6,184 nt of DNA, from positions 1 through 6,184 of the forward strand of contig CABYBP010000035.1 in the NCBI GenBank assembly GCA_902517315.1. The letters run 5' to 3'. This DNA comes from an uncultured Alphaproteobacteria bacterium. GTDB lineage: Bacteria > Pseudomonadota > Alphaproteobacteria > HIMB59 > GCA-002718135. The notes below the pieces were generated by a model. It was not told the origin of the DNA, searched no databases, and saw only the letters and a program-made list of their open reading frames with translations. The stretch's first letter is position 1, and each line of letters begins with the position of its first letter. Made by a program: the position numbers and the translations under genes. This document shows positions 1 through 6,184 of this stretch, one piece after another.

Positions 1-960
1 TCAATAGGTATAAGAGCTGACATGGATGCTCTTCCTATACATGAAACTAATAATTTTAGTTATAAGTCAAAGTTTGATAACAGAATGCATGCATGTGGAC
101 ATGATGGTCACACTACAATGTTATTAGGTGCAGCAAAATATCTATCAGAAAAAAGTAACTTTAATGGAACAGTATATTTTATTTTTCAACCTGATGAAGA
201 AAATACTTTTGGTGCAAGAACAATGATAGATGAAGGTTTGTTTGATAAATTTAACATTGATGAAATTTACGCTATGCACAACATTCCAAATATGGAAATT
301 GGAACATTTGGAACAAGAAAAGGAGCTATTACAGCAAGTGAAAATTTATTTGAAATTGAAATAAAAGCCAAAGGTGGGCATGCTGCATTACCTCATATGG
401 GCGTTGATGCAATAACTGTTGGTTCCCAAATAGCTGTAGCACTCCAATCAATAGTATCTAGAAAATTAAACCCAGCAGATAACGGTATAGTTTCTATTAC
501 TGAATTTATAACTGATGGTAAAAAAAATGTTTTGCCAGGTATGGTAAAAATGACTGGTGACGCAAGAGCTTTATCAAAAGAAACGAATGAAAAAATTGCT
601 TCAAAAATGTTACAAATTGTTGAAGGCATTTGTAATGCACATGGAGTTAATGGCAGTGTAAAATATGAAACAACCTGTCCTGTAACTTTTAATTCGAAAA
701 ACCAAACTGAGTCTGCCACAAAAGCTGCAGTTTCATTACTTGGAAGCGATAAATGTAATGGTGATATTGAACCGCGTTTATTCTCAGAAGATTTTTCAGT
801 TATGGCAAACGAAAAACCTGGCTGCTTTGTTTTAATGGGTAACGGTAAATCAGATCAACATTCCAGACCATTACATGCAGATAATTATGATTTTAATGAC
901 GAATTATTAGTCATAGGTTCTTCATATTGGACAGAATTAGTAGAACAACAATTAAAATAA
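1..960 (+). CDS. M20-family (M20D-like) amidohydrolase, 5'-truncated by window edge
   Basis: Zinc-type amidohydrolase of the family that includes hippurate hydrolase, IAA-amino-acid hydrolase and N-acyl-L-amino-acid amidohydrolases; it would cleave an amide bond to release an amino acid or amine, probably in the cytoplasm. The frame is open to base 1, so the ATG at 22 is an internal Met inside the conserved IRADMDALP motif, not the start. 319 residues are visible; relatives are usually about 380-400, so roughly 70 N-terminal residues lie upstream. Counting codons from base 1, the family signatures are: ACGHD (Cys32, His34, metal ligands), QPDEE (Glu66/Glu67, catalytic and metal-binding), MHNIP (His93), GGHAALP in the lid/dimerisation domain (His127), SEDFS (Glu263) and PLHADNYDFND (His292). 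All expected active-site residues are present, so the enzyme looks functional. The glycine-rich stretch usually following the Glu pair is replaced by NTFGA. The stop TAA directly abuts the next ATG, suggesting one operon. Family assignment is firm; the substrate is unknown. Confidence 0.9.
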   Translation, partial: SIGIRADMDALPIHETNNFSYKSKFDNRMHACGHDGHTTMLLGAAKYLSEKSNFNGTVYFIFQPDEENTFGARTMIDEGLFDKFNIDEIYAMHNIPNMEIGTFGTRKGAITASENLFEIEIKAKGGHAALPHMGVDAITVGSQIAVALQSIVSRKLNPADNGIVSITEFITDGKKNVLPGMVKMTGDARALSKETNEKIASKMLQIVEGICNAHGVNGSVKYETTCPVTFNSKNQTESATKAAVSLLGSDKCNGDIEPRLFSEDFSVMANEKPGCFVLMGNGKSDQHSRPLHADNYDFNDELLVIGSSYWTELVEQQLK

Positions 961-2115
961 ATGTTTTCTGAAAACTTAAATAAACTAAAGAAAAAAATGT
1001 CTGAGAATAATATTGATCTCTCAATTATAACAGATGATGACTCTATATATTACTTTACAGGATATCATGACTTCCTTCATATGGATTTTAATCGACCAAC
1101 ATTATTAGTTGTTTCAAATGATCATAAAACTTACTTAATTACACCTCTACTTGATGTTTTATTAGTTCCCGAAACTTGTCCTGTTGACAAAATCGAAACA
1201 TGGAATGATGGTATTGGAAATGAATGGAGAGAATTATTACCACAAATTATAAATCAGCATAAAAATATTTTTATTGAAAAATTTAAAATAAATTCGATGG
1301 TTAAAAGTTATTTAGACGAAATAGTTCATAACCAACCTGGGGATTTAACAAAATTAATAGATAATATAAGAATGATTAAATCTAATCATGAATTGAATAT
1401 TGCTCGCCATGCTGGAGAGGTAGGTATGGCTATGATGGAAGCAGCTAAAAAAACAATTGGTAATAATGTTCCTGAATATGAGGTTGCTCTTGCTCAATCA
1501 CAGGCTGGAACAAGAAAAGCTGCAGAGCTTTTAAAAAAATTTTATCCTGATAATATCAATATGTCTCCAAATATTCATTTTTTACCCGTTATGACATCAG
1601 GTCATGATTTACCTAAAACTCACCATCGTGCTTCAACCAAAATTATAAAAAAAGGTGACCCAGTATTTGTATGTTATTGTGGTTCAACAAATTTCCACAG
1701 GTTTAAATTAGGATTTGATAGAATATTTTGGGTAGAAGAAATTCAATCTAATGAACAGATAAAAGCTTTTGAAACTGCAGTTAAATCTCAAAAAGCTGCT
1801 CTTGAAATTCTTGGTCCTGGAGTAACTGCAGAAGAAGTACATGCAGCTTATGCTGATGCTATACAGTCTGAAGGATATCCGTATCCTACATTTCGATGTG
1901 GAAGAGGAACCGGTTTTAGTTTTTTAGAAGAACCACAATTAGTAGTTGGAAATAAAACTGTTTTAGAGCCTGGCATGGTATTTGCAGTAGATGGAGGAGC
2001 TAGTGCAAATAAATTTAGATCACAGGTTGGTGATAGTTTTATAATTACAGAGGATGGATATGAGCAACTTACACATCATTCTAAAAAATTTGAAGATTTG
2101 ATTCTTTCAAATTAA
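961..2115 (+). CDS. M24-fold (creatinase/Xaa-Pro peptidase superfamily) hydrolase lacking the metal ligands
   Basis: A 384-residue protein with the two-domain layout of creatinase and aminopeptidase P: an N-terminal creatinase-type domain (about residues 5-135, with the IYYFTGY strand/turn at 29-35) and a C-terminal pita-bread domain (about 145-375). In M24 metallopeptidases two metals are held by Asp, Asp, His, Glu, Glu. By motif alignment by eye these are replaced here: the DxG motif reads YCG (Tyr239), the second Asp is Gly251 (GFDRIF), GHGIG reads GRGTG (Arg315), the Glu of PGMVFTIEP is Asp344, and the Glu of RIED is Gly357. Creatinase is also metal-independent and uses a catalytic His; the THHRAS motif (His221/His222) aligns with that region. 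It may therefore be a creatinase-like hydrolase acting on a guanidino or N-methyl amino acid, or another metal-free derivative; a dipeptidase role is unlikely. The start at 961 directly follows the upstream TAA and keeps the family-typical NLNKLKKKMSENNIDL opening; Met13 at 997 is a less likely alternative. No clear Shine-Dalgarno is seen. Fold is firm, reaction uncertain. Confidence 0.85.
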   Translation: MFSENLNKLKKKMSENNIDLSIITDDDSIYYFTGYHDFLHMDFNRPTLLVVSNDHKTYLITPLLDVLLVPETCPVDKIETWNDGIGNEWRELLPQIINQHKNIFIEKFKINSMVKSYLDEIVHNQPGDLTKLIDNIRMIKSNHELNIARHAGEVGMAMMEAAKKTIGNNVPEYEVALAQSQAGTRKAAELLKKFYPDNINMSPNIHFLPVMTSGHDLPKTHHRASTKIIKKGDPVFVCYCGSTNFHRFKLGFDRIFWVEEIQSNEQIKAFETAVKSQKAALEILGPGVTAEEVHAAYADAIQSEGYPYPTFRCGRGTGFSFLEEPQLVVGNKTVLEPGMVFAVDGGASANKFRSQVGDSFIITEDGYEQLTHHSKKFEDLILSN

Positions 2116-2190
2116 TTGTGACTAAATAACTCTTGTTTCACTAGTTAAAATATTTTACTCTAATTAACTAATCAACAATTATATAAATAA
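2116..2190. other. 75-base intergenic spacer before soxB, possible promoter
   Basis: This is the only real gap between genes in the window. It is very A/T-rich and contains a perfect 12-base palindrome, TAAAATATTTTA, at 2146-2157. Within it TAAAAT (2146-2151) is one base from the -10 consensus, but no good -35 lies about 17 bases upstream. TATAAA at 2182-2187 also resembles a -10 but sits only three bases from the start codon. There is no GC-rich hairpin with a T-run, so no convincing terminator. No Shine-Dalgarno precedes the soxB ATG. It could hold a weak promoter or regulator site for the sox genes, or be a simple spacer within one long operon. Confidence 0.4.
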
Positions 2191-3456
2191 ATGACAAAAT
2201 TTAATGCATGGAACGTAATTAAAAATGGATTAAATGGTCAATCATATTGGACTAGACAATGGCGTGATCCGGAACCAAAAAAAAATTATGATGTTATAAT
2301 AATTGGTGGAGGTTTACACGGACTTGCCACAGCATATTATCTTGCAAAAAATCATAATATTAAAAATGTAGCAGTTTTGGAAAAAGGTTGGATCGGGGGA
2401 GGAAACGCCGGACGTAACACGACTATTGTAAGATCAAATTATATGATGCCAGGGAATCATGAATTTTATGAGCATTCTTTAAAGTTATGGGAAAATTTAA
2501 GTCATGAATTAAATTACAATGTAATGTTTAGTCAACGAGCTCACGTTTCATTGTTTCACAGTCCTGGTGCTAAAGATTCTGTTTCACGAACGTATAATAT
2601 TATGAGGCTTCATGGTACAGATGCTGAGCTTTGGGATTTAAAAAAACTTAAGAAAAAAATACCTCATCTAAATTATAATAATTCTAGATTTCCTATTTTA
2701 GGAGCAGCTGTTCAAAAGAGAGCAGGTAATGCAAGACATGATGCAGTTGCATGGGGATATGCAAGAGCTGCTGATACACTCGGTGTAGATATTCTACAAA
2801 ATTGTGAAGTAACAGGTTTCACAAGAACAAATGGAATGATTGAAAGTATTCAAACTTCTCGAGGAATAATAAAAGGAAAAAAAATAGGATTTGCTGTTGC
2901 TGGTAATACTTCTGTATTATGGCAAATGGCAGAATTAGGAAATTTACCAATTGAATCTCACAAATTACAAGCGTTTGTATCCGAAGCAGTTAAGCCTCTT
3001 TTGGATCAAGTGGTAGTTTATGGAGTAGGTGGTGCACATTTTTATATCTCTCAGTCTGATAAAGGTAGTATGGTTTTTGGTGGTGATCTCGATTGGTATA
3101 AATCATATGCTCAAAGAGGAAATTTACCAATGGTTCAAGATGTTGCTGAAGCAGCCATGGCAATTTTTCCTTCTCTTGGCAGAATAAGATTACTTCGTCA
3201 TTGGGCTGGCGTTATGGATATGACTATGGATGGATCTTTTTTTATTTGTAAAACACCAATATCAAATCTTTATTTAAATGCTGGCTGGAATTATGGAGGT
3301 TTTAAGGCTAGTCCAGCATCAGGTTGGTATTTTGCTGACTTAATTGCAAATGAGAGCCCACACAATTATGTACAGAATCATAATTTAGAGAGATTTGAAA
3401 AAGGCATAAACATAGATGAACGTGGTGCTGGACCTGATCCAAAATTGCATGGTTAG
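2191..3456 (+). CDS. soxB: Sarcosine oxidase, beta subunit
   Basis: Flavin-bearing catalytic subunit of heterotetrameric sarcosine oxidase, which oxidises the N-methyl group of sarcosine in the cytoplasm. The 421 residues fit the usual length of a little over 400. The N-terminus has the family lead-in (WRDPEPKKNYD, 24-34) followed by a Rossmann FAD site, IIGGGLHG (Gly39, Gly41, Gly44), ending in VLEKGWIGGGNAGRNTTIVRS (61-82, Glu64 for the ribose). The ARHDAVAWGYARAAD block contains His183, which corresponds to the histidine that carries the covalent FMN in characterised enzymes. The C-terminal GWNYGGFKASPASGW block (365-379), with Lys372, is the conserved substrate/flavin region. All expected cofactor residues are present, so it looks active. 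The start fits the family N-terminus, although no Shine-Dalgarno is visible. The TAG stop is immediately followed by the soxD ATG. A dimethylglycine- or other N-methyl-amino-acid-specific variant cannot be excluded from sequence alone. Confidence 0.95.
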   Translation: MTKFNAWNVIKNGLNGQSYWTRQWRDPEPKKNYDVIIIGGGLHGLATAYYLAKNHNIKNVAVLEKGWIGGGNAGRNTTIVRSNYMMPGNHEFYEHSLKLWENLSHELNYNVMFSQRAHVSLFHSPGAKDSVSRTYNIMRLHGTDAELWDLKKLKKKIPHLNYNNSRFPILGAAVQKRAGNARHDAVAWGYARAADTLGVDILQNCEVTGFTRTNGMIESIQTSRGIIKGKKIGFAVAGNTSVLWQMAELGNLPIESHKLQAFVSEAVKPLLDQVVVYGVGGAHFYISQSDKGSMVFGGDLDWYKSYAQRGNLPMVQDVAEAAMAIFPSLGRIRLLRHWAGVMDMTMDGSFFICKTPISNLYLNAGWNYGGFKASPASGWYFADLIANESPHNYVQNHNLERFEKGINIDERGAGPDPKLHG

Positions 3457-3741
3457 ATGATTAGAATAAACTGTCCTTATTGTGGAGAAAGAGATCATAG
3501 TGAATTTAGTTATGGGGGAGATGCTACAATAAAATATCCATCTTTAGACTCTTCAGAAAAAGAATGGACAGAAGCAATATTTTTTAGAAAAAATATAAAA
3601 GGTTTTCAATTAGAAACATGGCATCATACTAATGGATGTAGAATGTGGTTAAAAATTGAACGTTCAACAGTAACTCATGAAATTAGGAGTGTTAAACCCT
3701 GCCATCCAGATTTACAGAAAGTTGTAGAAAATAATAAATGA
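3457..3741 (+). CDS. soxD: Sarcosine oxidase, delta subunit
   Basis: Small zinc-binding structural subunit of heterotetrameric sarcosine oxidase. The 94-residue length is typical. The N-terminal CPYC pair (Cys6, Cys9) and the later HTNGC motif (His57, Cys61) match the Cys-x2-Cys plus His-x3-Cys zinc site known for this subunit. The FSYGGDA segment (17-23) and the WTEAIFFRKN block (37-46) are also family-typical. Other features support the call: it lies between soxB and soxA, starts on the base directly after the soxB stop, and its TGA overlaps the soxA ATG. It has no predicted catalytic role; it is thought to stabilise the alpha-beta assembly. There is no recognisable Shine-Dalgarno, so translation probably depends on coupling with soxB. 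Confidence 0.95.
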   Translation: MIRINCPYCGERDHSEFSYGGDATIKYPSLDSSEKEWTEAIFFRKNIKGFQLETWHHTNGCRMWLKIERSTVTHEIRSVKPCHPDLQKVVENNK

Positions 3742-6184
3742 AAACAAGTAGATTAAAAAATTATGGAAAAATTAATAGAGATAATGTTTTATCTTTTACT
3801 TGGGATAATAAAAAATACAAAGGTTTTGAAGGCGATACACTAGCATCAGCATTGTTAGCTAATAATATTGGAGTTGTTGGAAGAAGTTTTAAATACCATA
3901 GGCCAAGAGGTATATTTTCAAGTGGTGTTGAAGAATCTGGCGCTCTAGTAACTGTAGGATCAAAAGATAGAAGAGATCCTAATGTAAGGGCAACTACTCA
4001 AGAATTATATGATGGTTTAAAAGCCAGTGGTCAGAACGCTTTTCCCAATGTAAATTTTGATCTAGCTGGAATTAATAATTATCTAGGTAGATTTTTTGCT
4101 TCTGGTTTTTATTATAAAACTTTTATGGGAATACCACCTTTTGAATGGGGTAAAGGTACAGCCATATGGATGTTTTTTGAAAAGTTTATAAGGAAAGCAG
4201 CTGGAATGGGAAGTGCTTCTATTTTACCTGATCCAGATTCTTATGAACACGCACACGATTTTTGTGATGTAATTATTGTAGGTTCGGGGCCATCCGGTAT
4301 TGCAGCCGCAATTGAGGCAGCAGAGAAAAAACTAGATGTTATTTTAGTAGAGCAAGATAGTATTATTGGAGGAGATCAACTTTCAGAAAATGAATTTGAT
4401 AGCTCACAAATTGAAAATCAAATTAAGCATCTTGGTATAAAAGTAATGACTAGAACTACAGCATTTGGATTATATGATAATTGTGTTGTTGGTTTATTAG
4501 AAAGAGTAACAGACCATTTATCGTTACCAAATACAACACTACCACGTCAAAGATTTTGGACTATTAGAGCTAAACACATAATTGTTGGTGCGGGAGCAAT
4601 AGAAAGACATATTGCATTTAATAATAATGATATTCCTGGTGTAATGACAGTAAATGCTTCAAAACATTATTTAAATAGATATGGAGTTCTAACAGGTAAA
4701 AAAATTGCAATAACTACAAATAATGACTCTGTTTATGAAACTGCAGAACTTTTATCTGAAGCTGGAGCAAATGTTACTGTTCTTGATTCACGAACCAATT
4801 TTGAAATTGAAACCAACAAAACTTTTGAAATTAGAAGAGGGTATGTGCCTTATAATATTAATGGTTCAAAAAAAATTGATAGTTTAGACATATCTAAAAG
4901 TGAAAATATTAATAAATCTGAAACAATAAATTGTGATCAAGTCTTATTATCAGGTGGTTGGTCTCCCGCAGTACATTTGTTATCGCATAGAGGTGTAAAG
5001 CCTAAATGGGATTATGAAAATGCATGTTTTTTACCGATTGATACTAAAGAGAATATCACAATGATAGGTTCTTCGAGAGGATTATGGAATAAAAATGATT
5101 GTATTGCTTCTGGAGTTGCAGGTGCTACTGATGCATTAAATCGTTTAGGTATTTCCAAAACAAATTATTTTTTTCCAAAACCTGGTGGATGGAAAAATCC
5201 AATAAAACCACTTTACGAAGTAAAATATAATAAATCTAGATCAAAAAGTTTTGTTGATTATCAACACGATGTAACTTCAGATGATGTACGACTAGCACAC
5301 CGTGAAGGTTTCATTTCAGTAGAACATCTTAAAAGATATACAACTTTGGGTATGGCTAATGATCAGGGAAAGATGGGAAACATTATTGGATTATCCTTAA
5401 TGGCAGATCTTTTAAATAAAGAAATTCCAGAAGTTGGAACGACTGTATTCAGACCTCCTTACACTCCTGTTGCTATTGGAGCTTTAAGTGGAAGAAATGT
5501 TGGAAAACATTTTAGACCATTAAGAGTTACACCAATGCATCAATGGAATATTGATCATGGTGCTAAGATGATTGAAGTAGGTTTGTATCAAAGACCTTGG
5601 TATTATCCTAAAGAAAATGAAACATTAAGTGACTCTTATATTAGAGAAGCAACAACAGTAAGAAAAACAGTTGGAATTTGTGATGTTACTTCACTAGGTA
5701 AAATTGCTATTCAAGGACCAGACTCTACCGAATTTTTAAATAGAATCTATTCAAATGGTTTTTCAAAACTACAAATTGGAAAAGCAAGATACGGTATAAT
5801 GTTACGTGATGACGGTATTGTAATGGATGATGGCACATCTTGGAGATTAGCAGAAAATGAATATTTTATGACAACTTCTACAGGTGAAGCTGCAAAAGTA
5901 ATGTCATGGTTAGAAGAATTAATACAAACTAGATGGACAAATCTTAATGTTAATGTGACTAGTGTTTCTGAACAATGGGCCGGCGTATCAGTTGCAGGAC
6001 CTAAATCTAGAGTAGTTCTTAATAATTGTGTCGATGATTCTTCAGTTTTAACTAATAATATCTTACCTTTTATGGGTGTTACTTCAACTTTTCTTAAAGG
6101 CAAAATTCCTTGTAGAATTGCAAGAATTAGTTTCTCAGGTGAATTAGCTTTTGAAGTTTATGTTAAATCAGATTTTGCTAATAC
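3738..6184 (+). CDS. soxA: Sarcosine oxidase, alpha subunit, 3'-truncated by window edge
   Basis: Large subunit of heterotetrameric sarcosine oxidase; it binds NAD+, helps hold the FMN at the beta interface and carries the tetrahydrofolate site where the methyl carbon becomes 5,10-methylene-THF. The ATG at 3738 overlaps the soxD stop (ATGA). The frame stays open for 815 codons to the right edge; family members are about 950-1000 residues, so some 150-190 are missing. Domains in order: a 2Fe-2S-ferredoxin-like N-terminal domain (about 15-105, GDTLASALLANN, GRSFKYHRPRGI) that has no cysteine at all, as expected for this subunit, which has lost the cluster; a pyridine-nucleotide-type Rossmann domain with VGSGPSG (181-187) and VEQD (204-207); the second part of the disulfide-reductase-like fold (about 275-470, IIVGAGAIER); the SoxA middle segment (DQGKMGN, 542-548; TVFRPPYTP, 569-577); and the start of a GcvT-like folate domain (about 595 onward, RPWYYP 619-624, MDDGTSWRL 696-704, VSVAGPKSR 750-758). 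No frameshift is seen. soxG is expected just downstream but is not visible. Confidence 0.95.
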   Translation, partial: MKTSRLKNYGKINRDNVLSFTWDNKKYKGFEGDTLASALLANNIGVVGRSFKYHRPRGIFSSGVEESGALVTVGSKDRRDPNVRATTQELYDGLKASGQNAFPNVNFDLAGINNYLGRFFASGFYYKTFMGIPPFEWGKGTAIWMFFEKFIRKAAGMGSASILPDPDSYEHAHDFCDVIIVGSGPSGIAAAIEAAEKKLDVILVEQDSIIGGDQLSENEFDSSQIENQIKHLGIKVMTRTTAFGLYDNCVVGLLERVTDHLSLPNTTLPRQRFWTIRAKHIIVGAGAIERHIAFNNNDIPGVMTVNASKHYLNRYGVLTGKKIAITTNNDSVYETAELLSEAGANVTVLDSRTNFEIETNKTFEIRRGYVPYNINGSKKIDSLDISKSENINKSETINCDQVLLSGGWSPAVHLLSHRGVKPKWDYENACFLPIDTKENITMIGSSRGLWNKNDCIASGVAGATDALNRLGISKTNYFFPKPGGWKNPIKPLYEVKYNKSRSKSFVDYQHDVTSDDVRLAHREGFISVEHLKRYTTLGMANDQGKMGNIIGLSLMADLLNKEIPEVGTTVFRPPYTPVAIGALSGRNVGKHFRPLRVTPMHQWNIDHGAKMIEVGLYQRPWYYPKENETLSDSYIREATTVRKTVGICDVTSLGKIAIQGPDSTEFLNRIYSNGFSKLQIGKARYGIMLRDDGIVMDDGTSWRLAENEYFMTTSTGEAAKVMSWLEELIQTRWTNLNVNVTSVSEQWAGVSVAGPKSRVVLNNCVDDSSVLTNNILPFMGVTSTFLKGKIPCRIARISFSGELAFEVYVKSDFAN

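Noticed and set aside
22..24. ATG at 22 as the true start of the M20 gene
   Set aside because: The conserved motif IRADMDALP begins before it and the frame is open to base 1, so the Met is internal and the gene is cut by the window edge.
393..719. Antisense open frame of 108 codons inside the M20 gene
   Set aside because: It lies wholly within a well-conserved coding gene on the other strand, has no recognisable protein motif, and is explained as a shadow frame.
1..2115. Ectoine degradation pair (DoeA/DoeB) for the two hydrolases
   Set aside because: DoeA is M24-related, but DoeB belongs to the succinylglutamate desuccinylase/aspartoacylase group rather than M20, and the neighbours are sarcosine oxidase genes. 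It remains a distant alternative for the M24 protein only.
2116..2190. Glycine riboswitch or other structured leader before soxB
   Set aside because: Considered because glycine is the pathway product, but the gap is only 75 bases, nearly all A/T, and lacks the paired, G-rich elements of a glycine aptamer.
3738..4100. Hydrogen cyanide synthase or a 2Fe-2S-dependent amine dehydrogenase subunit for the large right-hand gene
   Set aside because: The ferredoxin-like N-terminal domain contains no cysteine, and the full soxB-soxD-soxA context plus the GcvT-like domain fit the sarcosine oxidase alpha subunit.
5747..6103. Antisense open frame of 118 codons inside soxA
   Set aside because: It overlaps the conserved GcvT-like domain of soxA on the other strand; its product shows no family features.

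Overview
The window is compact, strongly A/T-rich protein-coding DNA with A/T-ending codons and almost no intergenic space. All genes lie on the + strand. Together with the gene content (a heterotetrameric sarcosine oxidase locus in a tightly packed, low-GC genome), this suggests a marine streamlined alphaproteobacterium of the SAR11/Pelagibacterales or HIMB59 type. That assignment is inferred from composition and gene content; no phylogenetic marker is present.

Layout, left to right: (1) the 3' part of an M20-family (M20D-like) metallo-amidohydrolase, cut by the left edge; (2) a complete M24 'pita-bread' fold protein of the creatinase/Xaa-Pro peptidase superfamily, starting on the base after the previous stop codon; (3) a 75-base A/T-rich spacer, the only real intergenic gap; (4) soxB, (5) soxD and (6) soxA, the beta, delta and alpha subunits of heterotetrameric sarcosine oxidase. 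soxB and soxD abut with no spacer, and soxD and soxA overlap by ATGA. soxA is open to the right edge (815 codons visible), so its C-terminus and the expected soxG are outside the window. The order B-D-A is the classical soxBDAG order.

How they may work together: heterotetrameric sarcosine oxidase demethylates sarcosine (N-methylglycine) to glycine, passing the methyl carbon to tetrahydrofolate as 5,10-methylene-THF and the electrons to O2. The two upstream hydrolases could generate sarcosine or a related N-methyl amino acid from a larger precursor. The M24 protein has lost all five residues that bind the two metals in M24 peptidases, but keeps a histidine aligned with the catalytic His of creatinase, a metal-independent member of the fold that makes sarcosine plus urea from creatine. 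A creatine-like or N-acyl/amidino-N-methylglycine route feeding the oxidase is therefore a reasonable hypothesis, though the substrates cannot be read from sequence.

I saw no RNA genes, mobile elements, CRISPR arrays or clear terminators. The main point of interest is the metal-ligand-free M24 protein and its coupling to an M20 hydrolase and the sarcosine oxidase operon.
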